A stretch of 64,000 nt of DNA from Cymbomonas tetramitiformis. Taxonomy: Eukaryota > Chlorophyta > Pyramimonadophyceae > Pyramimonadales > Pyramimonadaceae. Location: NCBI GenBank assembly GCA_001247695.2, contig LGRX02034702.1:52669-116668 (forward strand), written 5' to 3'. Each line of letters starts with the position of its first letter. Position 1 is the stretch's first letter. This document shows positions 1 to 10,007 of this stretch, piece by piece. The notes below the pieces were generated by a model, which was not told the origin of the DNA, made no database searches, and was given only the letters and a program-made list of their open reading frames with translations. The translations under genes were made by a program, and so were the position numbers.

Positions 1-919
1 TTGGGATCTTGAGCGTCTTTTTAGCTCGCTCTCGCTCGCTTTGCGTGCTTACATGCGCACTTTGGACCTGTGGCAAACTGCTTTCAGCTTTCGTTGCGGC
101 GTTCTGATATGTTTTTCTCGTGCGTTTCGGTTGTTCTGGCGACTTGACGGGTTAGCGTCCTTGAGGCGGGACCGTTTTGGTCGTTAGTTGTACCGGTTGC
201 GCTCGTTTTTTACTCTGCATTACGCGTTTCCTGGCACATATTGGGGAGAGAATGGCTTATACCAAACTTTGCGCAATTTTTATAGGATATTTACAACCTT
301 TCCAACTTGTATCAGCGCTCAGTGTGGTCACTAACAGCCTTTTAATATGTGCTTAATAATCTTGACTTTTTGAGCCAAAACCCTGAGTTCAAGGTAGGTC
401 TTGATCTTACTCATCAGCTTCAATATTTGGGCTCCTGGACGATAATTTTACTTTAGTGTGATTAGTATGGATATTTTGACCGGTTGGTTTCAGTTCTTGA
501 GCCTTGGAGAACCCTCAAAGCTGTTTTGGCTGCTTAATTTGACTTCAAGACAGCAAAATTAGACCTTTTGGACTTTCATCAAGCTGGCAAATATCGATCT
601 TTGGGCTGTATCCTGCGTTACCTTTCAGATATGGATAGTACTCGACAGTTTTCATCGATATTTAGCGCTATGGGACTCACTGAGAGCTATCTGGATACTT
701 CTGGTTTCAGCATCTTGAACCCAGCCCATACTTAGGCACTTCAAAACTGTGTCGCGGAGCCCTGGCAAAATTTTGAGAAAATGGACATAAGTGCGACCAA
801 AGACTGTTTCAACCATGTCTGAGGGACCCCTTCAACATTCTTTCAACTCCAAAAGTGACTCTGACCACCTCAGCTACAGCCAGCGAGTGTACAGCGCCAA
901 CAGCCACTTTCTGGACTCC
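1..919. other. Non-coding stretch, no gene seen
   Basis: No ORF of useful length on either strand and no recognisable TE protein. Moderately AT-rich unique-looking sequence. Gypsy-1 and Gag-A both lack their left ends further right, so this may be decayed LTR or leader sequence, but nothing in it shows that. Confidence 0.5.
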
Positions 920-1073
920 TTAAAATGAGATGTCTACACCCGATGTGTAACGTTTAGGCCTGTCTGTCCCTGATGTAGATTAAAATCAAATGTCGGCCCC
1001 CGATGTGGATTAAAATGAGATGTCTGCCCCCGATGCATGTGGGTTAAAATGAAGTGTCTGCCCCCGATGTAGA
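920..1073. repeat. Short tandem repeat, about 30 bp x 5
   Basis: Copies begin near 920, 951 (degenerate), 980, 1010 and 1044. Each reads roughly TTAAAATGAGATGTCTGCCC followed by CCGATGTGGA. Spacing is 30-34 bp and copies differ at several positions. Confidence 0.75.
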
Positions 1074-1091
1074 CGTATTCCTATATTCATT

Positions 1092-1115
1092 GTATATATA
1101 TATATATATATATAT
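1092..1115. repeat. (TA)n microsatellite
   Basis: About 12 TA dinucleotides directly left of the broken end of the Gag-A coding remnant. It may mark the deletion breakpoint that removed the rest of Gag-A. Confidence 0.9.
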
Positions 1116-1136
1116 CCTCTGACCCAATATCGCACT

Positions 1137-1310
1137 TCACGTGACGCCTCCTTGATCGTTGGGACCAACTTGGCGAAGAGCACAGCCGCATTTGGCCTCG
1201 TTCCCGCCGAAACGGGCGTGCTTCTCTGGAAAACATTGTCGGATAACGTGCTTTGCCACGGACTCGTCGAAACGGTATCGTGCCAAAGTGTTCACCGTAG
1301 CCACGAAAAC
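1137..1310 (-). pseudogene. Gag-A, second part of N-terminal Gag domain (broken)
   Basis: Read on the minus strand, this encodes FVATVNTLARYRFDESVAKH and a following KHARFGGNE. It matches the other Gag proteins here, for example FLASVRTLQREHFD and VAKHV in Gag-D and the GRFDGTE motif in Gag-B. It continues the reading frame that ends at 3525 on the far side of the Mutator-like insertion. Everything downstream of this fragment (rest of gag, 3' LTR) is missing, and the break lies next to the TA microsatellite. Confidence 0.75.
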
Positions 1311-3524
1311 GGGATATGAGTGGAGACCCCACGTATTTTGTGCGTCCACCCCACGCGTGTGTATTTTGTGTGTCCGCCCCACACGTGGGGTGTTATGACG
1401 TAATACAAATCACATCCGATGCGCATCGATCGGTTTATGACTGGTCGATCGGTACATAACATTCGATTGCACGACACAACCATTCTAGTTATAATCAAAG
1501 ACTAATACTTGAGCCTTGTTCATTTTTGCACAGATTTGTAACCATGTTGCATGTGGATTATGAAAACATTTTTTTTCAACGTTCGTAACTCACATAGATA
1601 TATTATTTAGACTCCTAGGAATTGTTTGGGCTCTTGATTGTGCCATCCGTGGCCGCATCAGCTCAGTTTGCAGTCGCGACTGCGAGCTAAGCTGATAAAC
1701 CCTTATCACTTTCATGCACAACGGATGAAATCTCAAACAGCGGCGGGGTTCTCGTGCGTTCTAGCGCACGAGACTTGGCACAAATATTTCTAACAGCAAT
1801 ATTGGTGCACCCTCAAACGCACAACCTCTGATGTAAGCTATGCGCAATACGCATGCTGCACATCATGAGGCAGGTTTGGGTTTGGGTTTGCATGTGCCCA
1901 AACCCAAACATGCCAATGAAACAGCAAAGGACTTCCGGCGAGTTCCAGCGCACGTAACTTTGCAAAATATAGTTCTAAGAAGTATATATTTCATATTTCT
2001 GAAGTGCAAGGTTTGCGATAGCCTGTGCGCGAAGTTAACATACTATTTCTTTGACCCAGATTTACGAGTTTGAATATCACGCTAAAATCTGTGTCAAAGA
2101 AATAGTTATACCATTTTGCGCACAGACTTTCTTAGACCTTGTGCTGCGAACACGTCAAAGATGCATATCTTGTCAATATTTCTACGCAGTTGCGTGCGCT
2201 AGAACGCACGGGAAGCCATTTGCTGTTTAGCATGAATTGGGTTTGGAAACATTCGAACCCAAGCCCAATAGATCTGCCAAAGAAATAAATTGATAGTTTT
2301 GCCAACAAGTTATCTCAGGCCTTGGCCTTCTGAGAAATGAAAGATATATATCTTATAAATATTTGTGCATAGTTTCGCGCGCTATAACGCACGGGAAGTA
2401 TTTTTCAGTTTGGCATGTATTGGGTTTGGGTACACTCGAACCCAAACCCAATAAATCTGCCAAAGAAATAATTTGATGGCTTCGTGCACAAGGCTTTTGA
2501 GACCTTGGGATTTTGGCGACTAAGAAATATATATATCTTAATAGTACTTTTGCAAAGTTACGTGCGCTGGAACTCGCCGGAAGTCCTTCGCTCGCTGTTT
2601 GGCATGTTTGGGTTTGGGTACATGCAAACCAAACCCAAACCTGCCTCATGATGTGCAGCACGCGTTTTGCGCATAGCTTACATCAGAGGTTGTGCGTTTG
2701 AGGGTGCACCAATATTGTTGTTAGCAATATTTGTGTTAAGTCTCGTGCGCTAGAACGCACGAGAACCCCTCCGCTGTTTGAGTTTGTATGCGATGTGCAT
2801 GGAAGTGATAAGAGCCTATCAGCTTAGCTCGCAGTCGCGACTGCAAATAAACTGAGCTGATGCGACCACGGATCGGCTCAATCAAGAGCTTAAAAAATTC
2901 CTAGGAGTCTAAATAAGATATCTATGTGCGTTACGAACGTTGAAAAAACGTTTTCCTAATCTAATTTACTCGCAAACAGTGTGGGGTATAGATGCAGTGA
3001 AGCCTTAAACGGTTTTCACATACTCAAAGGCGCTTCCGAAAGCACACTACGTCCGCCGGATCGAAAAACGGACGGCGCTAGGCGATTTCAAGGTATGGTT
3101 TACTGGAGGTCGACATTAGCATAAAAAAATGCAGATCTAGATCTCGAGATATATGTGTTTTTAGTTGGTGCTTAAGTATGGTTAAGTATGGGAGATTGCG
3201 GAACGGTATCGACCATAACTTCTGCATGCCTTAACCACTTGACTCCCCGAAGTGCATACTATGTTTAGATAGGTTCAGCCAACCTATTTATCAAATAAAA
3301 ATATTTGAAAATTTTTATGCTAATGTTGACCTCCAGTAAACCATACCTTGATTTGCTCGCTCCTGCGGCATTCGTCGTGCACAGGTCGTGCATCATCTTC
3401 GCTCGGACAGGAACCGATATTACATAATACAATTATTGTATTATACCCCACGTGTGGGGCGGACACACAAAATATACACGCGTGGGGTGGACACACAAAA
3501 TACGCGGGGTTTCCACACGGCACC
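1311..3524. mobile_element. Mutator-like (MULE) non-autonomous DNA transposon inside Gag-A
   Basis: Terminal inverted repeats of about 80 bp start with GGG at both ends (1311-1391 and 3444-3524) and share the segments GTCCACCCCACGCGTGT and GTCCGCCCCACACGTGGGG. The flanks carry the same 10 bp, CCACGAAAAC, at 1301-1310 and 3525-3534, which fits the 9-10 bp target duplication of Mutator elements. Deleting the element plus one copy of the duplication joins the two halves of the Gag-A frame. No transposase is encoded; the interior is a large palindrome. Confidence 0.85.
1561..2957. repeat. Giant imperfect palindrome inside the MULE
   Basis: The left arm (about 1561-2000) and right arm (about 2500-2957) are inverted copies, roughly 90 percent alike by eye. 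Both include a hairpin of CTCGTGCG and CGCACGAG and the segment TTTGGGTTTGGG. The centre holds further degenerate direct and inverted copies of a unit of about 180 bp built round GTGCGCTAGAACGCAC and paired TTTGGG and CCCAAA blocks. The arms sit well inside the TIRs, so this may be a fold-back element nested in the MULE or its own amplified subterminal sequence. Confidence 0.8.
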
Positions 3525-3680
3525 CCACGAAAACCGCTGTCGTAGAATTTGCCACCGGTGCAGCCGTCGCAACCGGTGTGTTGGGTGTGAGCGCATGCCG
3601 CGTCGCAACACCGTCGAAAATTGTCGCTAATGAGCGCCGTCGAGGCGCCGTACTTGCTGTCGACGTCTAGTAGCAACCAT
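3525..3680 (-). pseudogene. Gag-A, N-terminal start of Gag (broken)
   Basis: Minus-strand reading begins with an ATG encoding MVATRR at about 3680, as in Gag-D (MVAST) and Gag-E (MVATAS). A stop and frameshift follow, then TIFDGVATRHALTPNTP, which matches TIFDSVAARHANTPATP of Gag-D. The fragment ends at the target duplication of the Mutator-like insertion and resumes at 1310. Confidence 0.75.
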
Positions 3681-4175
3681 GATAAAAAGAGACGATCGAG
3701 GTGGTGTGAGGGAAATTGTGGACGGAAATCGAGCTACGGTGGCGGCCACATGTCAAGACGGGTCGTCGAGGAATGTCGGAGAACTGAAGGCGTCAAGTCG
3801 TGCACTGCTTCATGTGGGATTTAATAGCTACAGTGTAATGTAGCTCACACTGCTACATCACACTGCTACAGTATAATGTAGCACTACACTACACTACACT
3901 ATAGTGTAGTGCTTATCACTCACGGAGCAGTGATAAGCTGCACTATCGTTGGGTTAGCTTAGATCAGTTGCGTCGTATACACACCGCATTTCCTTGGTGT
4001 GGAAATGCGCCTAGGTACCACAGCTCCGCATGATTGTGTCCAATCAACCAAACGTCCGCAGCCAGGCCATACCGCCCGCACGCTCAACTCCTAGCGGAAC
4101 CCCTCACTCCATCCCAAGCGTCGTCGTTTAGCCAATGTCCGCAGTGTCTGAAAAAAGAATGCGTGGGTCCAAACC
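3681..4175 (-). other. Gag-A 5' leader
   Basis: Untranslated region between the 5' LTR and the gag start, read on the minus strand. At about 4099-4135 it holds a block (CACTCCATCCCAAGCGTC, then TTTAGCCAATG) that recurs in the leaders of Gag-B and Gag-D. Around 3835-3950 lie short palindromic repeats of TAGTGTAGTGC type. Confidence 0.6.
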
Positions 4176-4367
4176 TGTTAGATATGACACTTAGACAAAA
4201 GACAATGATACACCTACAAAGGCAGTTTCTCAGAATGGTGATAGAATAAGTTCAGTTGCCCGTTAAGTGGCAACACGGGTTTAGGGTTCAGGCCTGGTGA
4301 CGGTCACACACCCTACTATAGGAAGTGACAGGTGACATATTGGTGTGTCACAGTGCTACTTCCAACA
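4176..4367 (-). mobile_element. Gag-A 5' LTR
   Basis: 192 bp bounded by TGTTAGAT and TTCCAACA on the plus strand. The end block TACTATAGGAAGTGACA resembles the LTR ends of Gag-B and Gag-D. The sequence following the LTR in element orientation is GGTTTGGACCCACGC, the shared putative primer-binding region of this family. It abuts Gypsy-1 gag sequence at 4368, which suggests Gag-A had inserted into Gypsy-1. Confidence 0.7.
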
Positions 4368-4976
4368 ATGATGTCCGCCACCACCCTCGATCCGCTGGCC
4401 ACCGACGACGAGGACATTGCACCGCCGCAGCCTCCGCTTAGGCCTGGTTGTGGTAGGCCTATCCCTGGTTTTGGCTGATCCCTACTCACCAGCTCGATGG
4501 TGTGTGCACGTTTTGCGATTTGTGCCACGGCCGCCCCACTCACCGCGCCACAGGCTTTGGTGGTGCTGGTGAGGGCACATGCACGGCCCCACCGGTCGGT
4601 GGTGCCGCAACGGGACGTTACATTGGTTCCGTGGAACCATCCTTGACCTCCACGTCACCTTTCAATCGACGATCGGGGTTTGGGTACTCCGTCATTTTCT
4701 CCCACGCAAGATTATTTGCAGGGTTTGTCGCGGCATGCCGCCCCGCCACCGGGCTCTACGGTCGGTGGTGTGCTGTCAGACATTGCCGGTGCAGTTTCGG
4801 GGGACCATCTGGTACCTCTTGCTCATTCATTGACCCCGTGGACTTCTTCAATGACTACTTCAACATCGACGGCTTCGCCATTTTCTTTGGCACATGAACA
4901 TGAAGCCGGGCAAGGGGGCAACCTTTCATCCAAATGGACCTCTGTTGTGGCACCGGCTCTCCCGGGCATTTCATAG
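4368..4976 (+). pseudogene. Gypsy-1 gag, C-terminal part (broken)
   Basis: Forward-strand reading gives PPLRPGCGRPIPGFG, a stop, then SLLTSSMVCARFAICATAAP. This matches GCGNGIPKFGRSLLTSS and the hydrophobic stretch of the Gag-D protein. After a frameshift, CTAPPVGGAATG matches CTGPPVGGAPW of Gag-D. It lies directly upstream of reverse transcriptase in the same orientation, so it looks like the gag of an autonomous element and ties the gag-only elements to Gypsy-1. No protease motif is recognisable between it and RT. Confidence 0.65.
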
Positions 4977-5050
4977 TCTCACTAATATCAGCGCAGTGGA
5001 AGCGTGGTGGGCCCATAACCTCATAGTCTCACTAATATCAAAGCAGGCTC

Positions 5051-6010
5051 GTGGACCGCGACCACAAATCGCCGCTGCGCGTGGACCCCGAGTACCGTGA
5101 TGGCGCACGACATAAGAGGTGCTACAAGCTGCCCATGGAGGAGTTGCGACAACTTCGTGGACAACTGGACGAACTCTTGGCGAAGGGATACACGCGTCCC
5201 TCGTCTTCACCTTGGGGCAGTCCAGTCTTGATGGTGCCCAAGCCCTCGAACGCTAAGAAGGAGCTACGGCTAGTGATTGATTACCGCCAGATCAATGAGA
5301 CAGGGCACAAATCTTCCTAGAATGACTCTCGGCCCGGAATCAAGAAAAAGACGTGTTTTTGCTAATTTTCAAATGTTTTCCATACTTAAATCGATGAAAA
5401 ATCGACCGGCCCGCTTTCGGCCCGGAGCTCCTTTTGGGCGCTGCTCTCGGCCCCGGGCCGGCCAATCCCCATAAGATATGTTCCCTGCAATGATATCGCC
5501 GTAAAGGACCGTTATCCTCTTCCCGATATGCAGTCTCTCATTGATGATCTGCAGGGAGCGACTATCTTCTCCACCGCGGACGCTCTGTGGGGATTCTGGC
5601 AGGTACCCATGGAGGAGGACGCAATGACCACGCCGTTCGGAGCTTATGAATGGCTGGTTATGCCCATGGGGTTGTCGAACAGTCCTTCTTGCTGGCAACG
5701 TATGATGCAGAGCTACCTGGAACACCTCTCATTCGTGAGGGTGTTTGTCGACGACATCATGATCTTCAGCAAGAATCCAACTGAACACCTCGGTCATTTG
5801 AAGCAGGTGCTGGAGGTCTGTCGTCAGAACAAGGTCCGGCTGAAGGAATCGAAGCTGCGGTGCTTCAAGCGCTCTGCACGGTTCCTCGGGCACGTCATTG
5901 ATCGTGAAGGATGCCGACCCCAGCAGGACAAGATCGCAGCGGTGAGGGATTAGCCCAAGCTGGAAACTGTCAAACATGTGCGACAGTTCCTGGGTCTGGC
6001 CGGTTTCTAC
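5051..6010 (+). pseudogene. Gypsy-1 reverse transcriptase (broken)
   Basis: Ty3/gypsy RT, which copies the element RNA into DNA. Seen in order: LRGQLDELLAKGYTRPSSSP, WGSPVLMVPKP, LVIDYRQINE, then a hAT-like insertion, DRYPLPDMQSLIDDL, FSTADALWGFWQ, MPMGLSNSPS, the catalytic FVDDIMIFS at about 5745 (the YVDD box, with F for Y), FLGHVIDREG and VRQFLGLAGFYRRY. Breaks: the insertion at 5301-5487, a stop at 5951-5953 and a frameshift of about 4 nt just after FYRRY. The domain is otherwise of normal length. Confidence 0.9.
5301..5487. mobile_element. hAT-like MITE in the RT
   Basis: 187 bp starting CAGGGCACAAATCTT and ending AAGATATGTTCCCTG, typical hAT termini (CAGGG). The flanking 8 bp are CAATGAGA (5293-5300) and CAATGATA (5488-5495), an 8-bp target duplication with one mismatch. 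Removing it restores RT residues YRQIN followed by DIAVKDRYPLP. The interior is rich in CGGCCC palindromes and encodes nothing. Confidence 0.85.
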
Positions 6011-6600
6011 CGCCGGTACAATCATCCAGGGGTTCTCCGATCTGGCTCACCCATTGACCAAGCTGACGAAGAACTTAGTGCCCTGGGAGTGGGGCCCAGA
6101 GCAGGAGCGGGCGTTCGAGCGGTTGAGGACGGTGCTGACCACAGCCCCTACGTTGATCCTTCCAGATCAGAAGGCAGCTCATGATGGCACCAGCCCATTC
6201 GTCGTACAGACGGACGCTAGTGCGGTAGCACTGGCTGGGGTACTGATGCAGGACCTGGGGAAGGGCCTGCAGCCGATAGCCTTCGAGAGCAAGCAGTTCT
6301 CATCAGCAGAGCAAAACTACCATGCCGGGGAACGGGAGTTAGCAGCGATTCATCGCTGCACGACTCAAACGTGGAGGCATTACCTTATCTTCACGGAGTT
6401 CCGCGACTCATGGGAGACCACGCGCCGCTGAAGTGGCTCTTCGCACCAGGCCGGGAACTCAGCAGGCGACAAGCGAGGTGGTACGAGGACCTGGTGGAGG
6501 TGGGCGTGCATGCGATGGAGCACGTGCCAGGGCGCACGCTGGTGGTGCCGGACGCGGCCTCTTGCCGACCAGACTATGTGCAAACCTCAGCAATAGAGGG
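6011..6600 (+). pseudogene. Gypsy-1 RNase H (broken)
   Basis: RNase H degrades the RNA strand during reverse transcription. Visible: FSDLAHPLTKLTK, WEWGPEQERAFERL, LILPDQKA, VVQTDASAVALAGVLMQD (first catalytic Asp in the TDAS motif), QPIAFESKQFSSAEQNYHAG, ERELAAIH, WRHYL. A frameshift near 6380 leads to GDHAPLKWLFAPGRELSRR and HVPGRTLVVPDAASCRP, the usual end of the gypsy RNase H region. Confidence 0.85.
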
Positions 6601-7215
6601 GCTCAAGGAGGCAGGATACGTGGACCTGAGCACCGACCAGCCAGTGTCAGCTGAGGACGGAAGGCGAGCAGCAGGTGCCAAGGGGAAACCAGCGGAAGTA
6701 CCCAAGGCCAAGGCTGAGGTGAATGCAGCGGTGGAAGAGAAGAAGGAGGAGAAGGAGGACCCTAGCTCTCCCTCGGATGCGGGGTTCAGCTCATCAGATG
6801 AGGAGGACGAGGAACACCCACCAGTGAGCCCTCCAGTGGTGACAGGGAAGCTGACGCAGCTCAATAATGGACTGTGGTGGGCGGAGACCCCCGACCTGTG
6901 GCGCGACGCTATGGACACAGTAGCCACGATGGCGGCGGCTTCTGTCTTCGCGGACGTAACTACTAGAGCGCGGCGAGCGGTAACAGCAGAGCAATTAGCA
7001 ACAGGTGATGACTCAGCGTCTCCCTTGGATGCAGAAGCCGTCTTGTCAGAGACACCCCCAGCAGCACAGCCGCCCGCGACAGTGGCCCAGAAGCCAGCAG
7101 CAGAGCAGCAGCAGCCATCAGCAGCAGCGCAGCAGCAACCAGCAGCAGCAGCCGAACAACCGCCAGCGACAGCAGCAGAGCGGCAGCAATCAAGTCCAAG
7201 GATCCGACCCGGAGG
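6601..7215 (+). pseudogene. Gypsy-1 low-complexity linker
   Basis: Same frame as the end of RNase H (ORF 6371-7591). Lys/Glu-rich, then acidic (SSDEEDEEHP), then a Gln/Ala/Pro-rich stretch of about 60 residues (7060-7190). It joins RNase H to the methyltransferase-like domain. No domain recognised. The long antisense ORF here (6574-7449) is a by-product of this simple composition. Confidence 0.6.
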
Positions 7216-7720
7216 ACCGCTGGTGGACAAGCAGGATTGGAAGTTGATCTCATCGGAGTTCGCTAGGCTGCAGAGCAAGTACTCTAGAGCACTGGGAGGA
7301 CCGTTCCAGGTGGATGCGTGCTGTGACGCTATCGGCCAGAATCGACAGGTGAGCACATTCTGGACTGATTGCTTGAACGAGCAATGGAGGGGCCGTATCG
7401 TCTGGTGCAACCCCCCCTTCTCAGACCCCAACGCGAGCATTGAGGACATTCTGCGACACTACGCATCTGAGGCGAAGCAGGACCCGTGCCACACAGCCGC
7501 CTTGTTCTTATTGCCGACTTCCCTCATGCGAGTTGGCGACCGTTGCTACGCGAGTTTGGCCTGGAGATCGTGGAGGTCATTCCAAGGGTGAACGAGCATG
7601 GTGAGCCCAACAGACTGTTTACCTCACCTGGAGAGGAGAGGGGTCACCGCTCGGCTCTGCAGGAACTGCCAGTCCCATGGCCAGTGCTAGTAGTAATAGC
7701 CAGGCCACAGAAGCCACCCA
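7216..7720 (+). pseudogene. Gypsy-1 N6-adenine DNA methyltransferase-like domain (Dam, phage type; frameshifted)
   Basis: Placed between RNase H and integrase. Seen: FARLQSKYSRALGGPFQVDA, CCDAIGQN, STFWTDCLNEQWRGRIVWC and the motif NPPF, which is the catalytic (D/N)PP(Y/F) box of amino-methyltransferases. Then TAALFLLPTSL and, after a frameshift at about 7520, FGLEIVEVIPRVN, RLFTSP and PWPVLVVIARP. This order (F-x-x-D-x-C-A, NPP, hydrophobic strand, F-x-x-P) fits the phage-type Dam family (DNA N-6-adenine-methyltransferase). Known family role: methylation of adenine in DNA. Activity here is inferred only, and this copy cannot be made in one piece because of the frameshift. Confidence 0.7.
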
Positions 7721-7980
7721 GCAAGCTGGCCCCACGCGAGAGACCCACAGCGCAACCAGCAGTCACGCTCTCCGGAGCAGCAGCGAAGGTCAGAGATAAG
7801 TCGGGGACAGTGGAGCCAGGGGTGTTCTTGCGGGCGCTGAGAGCTGAGCACAGACGCAGCGAATATCTCAGAACCCTGAAGCAGGAGTTGCTAAACACCC
7901 AGCATCATCATCGCACAGAGCATTTCCGGCTGGTAAGCGACATCATCTGGAGAGTGGCTGCGAAGGGCGCTATCAGGTCG

Positions 7981-10007
7981 TACTGGCGCCGGACTCGCCC
8001 TTGCGGGAGCTAGTGTTGAGAGAGGCTCACGAAGCACCGTCCGCAGGCCACACCGGCAGGGATAAGACGCTGGAGCGGGTCCGAAGACGCTTCTGGTGGC
8101 CGCGAATGGACCTAGATGTAGCAGAATGGGTGAAGACGTGCGTGACGTGTCAGCAGACCCAGCCGCGGCAGGGGTATCCCATGGGACTGTTGCAACCGCA
8201 GCGAGTGCCTAGCAGACTCTGGGAGGTGGTCAGCATCGACTTCGTAACCGGGCTTCCGATGACTCAGCGAGGAGTGAACGCCTTCACCACCTTCACCTGC
8301 AAGCTGAGCAAGATGGTACATGTGGTGCCAATGACCTACAACGGCAGCTCAGCAGAAGTGGTGGTAAGATTGTTCATGGACGCAGTATGGCGATTACACG
8401 GAGCCCCCATGAATGGCTACTGCCCGGTGGTATGGTACTGTCACAAGTACCAAAATGTATGCTTTATTATGGGCACTAGATGGGGTGTATGAGTCCCATG
8501 AAGGTTTTGAAAAATCATCTAGGACCCTTTTGAATTGTTATTGATGCTGAAATGTACTCTCGTGAACTTTAGGTATGTGTATGTGCGGTGTGCTTTTGGG
8601 GGGTGTAACGCCATAAAATTAATTAAATTTTCTGGTACTGTCACAAGTACCAAGCGCGCGGTGACTTAAAAGGGCACGCTATGTGGCGTTGTGGCCACGA
8701 GGTGGCATGCATGATGTCAAATTTCATTATTGGGATGTATCCTAAGTGGTCGTCATGCGTTGTGCCATTTGAACGTCTTTAACGCCAGTATTGGGATTCG
8801 ATAACACCCAAGGGTGTGATAAAATGGCCTCTCGGCATTTTTTGTAGTAATATCGGGAGCGGTTTCGTACTTAAGTTCCATGTGCAGAGTCCAAGTACGG
8901 CAACTTCTCATGCATGTAAAGGTCTTGAAAAATCGATATATGGGTTTACTTTTGATGTCATAAACGCTGGTGAGGCGATCCGACGTTATAATATACTTAT
9001 TTCGTAGCTTTAGTGCCACGACTAGGCTCCAAAATCGACGATAGCCCTCATACTTAAGGAATCTTGAGTAGGACCATTTGGTGGAGATGGGATGTTTAGC
9101 ATGTCGCAGTTTCAGCGACGGGCAGTATGCCAACTGCCCCATGCTCACATCCATCATTGACCATGTTATACAGCTTCAATTTGAGCCATCGCTGGGTTGA
9201 ATAGAATCCCAAGTCTGTTCAAAAGGAAATCCGAAAGTAGCGCCATGATTTCGAAGACAAATGAGACACCATTGTGTAACACAAAACTCCACCTTGTTGG
9301 CAATATGCATCCACTGGGAGGGCTACACGTAACCTATGGACCAATGGGGCATAATACAACTCAGTTTGGGTCGTTAAGATAATGGTATATCATGGATATC
9401 ACCATCAGGATGGAGGAGGACATCAAAAAAAATTCTAGCGTTTTGGTACTTGTGATAGTACCAGATTCGATTCTGGTACTATGACTAGTACCACTGGGCA
9501 GTAGCCATGAAGATAGTGTGTGACCGAGACCCCCGCTTTCGCGACACCATGACTCAGGAGTTTATGCGACTGATGGGCGTCAAGGTAGCTAGCACCACTC
9601 CCTATCACCCTCAGAGCGACGGGCAAGCGGAACGCAGCAACCACACCGTGGAGCGCATGCTGCGCTGCTATGTCGCTGAGAACCAAGAGGACTGGGACCT
9701 CTGGGTGACACCTGTGGAGTACGCGATCAATGACTCCACGTCAGCGGCGACTGGATTCTCTCCCTTTGAGTTGGTGTACGGACACGCTCCAGCGACGCAG
9801 CTGGACTTCTTCATGGACGCAGCTTTGGAAGGCGGGTCAAGACGAAGAAAAGGTGGGCGAGTAGCTGCGGACAAGAGAGGGACTGCGCACGAGCTGGCCA
9901 AGCAGTTTGCGCGGCAACTACAGGCAGCGCGGGTGAACCTGCAGATGGCCCAGCAGCGCATGATGGAGCAGTTTGACGCGCGACACCGGCTGCAGCACAT
10001 TAATTAA
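7981..10007 (+). pseudogene. Gypsy-1 integrase (split by a 1.1 kb insertion)
   Basis: Inserts the cDNA into the genome. HHCC zinc-binding part: HEAPSAGHTGRDKTLERV, RRFWWPRMDLDVAEWV, KTCVTCQQ. Catalytic core: VVSIDFVTGLP (first Asp), CDRDPRF after the insertion (second Asp), TPYHPQSDGQAERSNHTVE (Glu). Then INDSTSAATGFSPFELVYGH. The insertion 8414-9507 separates LHGAP from KIVCDRDPRF and its removal restores the frame. A second break is at about 10001-10008, where ATTA is doubled and gives a TAA stop. Confidence 0.9.
8414..9507. mobile_element. Non-autonomous DNA transposon with 4-bp TSD in the integrase
   Basis: 1094 bp. The termini are TGGCTACTGCCCGGTGGTA and its near inverse TACCACTGGGCAGTAGCCA. 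The inverted repeat continues inward with GGTACTGTCACAAGTACC versus GGTACTTGTGATAGTACC, itself a small palindrome and present once more at about 8633. TSD is TGAA at 8410-8413 and 9508-9511. No transposase ORF. I cannot assign the superfamily. Confidence 0.8.

Noticed and set aside
1877..2640. TTTGGG repeats as interstitial telomere
   Set aside because: Only two or three units at a time, always paired with CCCAAA in palindromes; not a telomere array.
5951..5953. In-frame stop in RT as a programmed readthrough site
   Set aside because: Several further stops and frameshifts lie in the same element, so ordinary decay explains it.
6574..7449. 291-aa minus-strand ORF
   Set aside because: It is antisense to the Gln/Ala-rich linker and methyltransferase-like domain; its Ser/Ala/Cys runs mirror CAG-rich codons.
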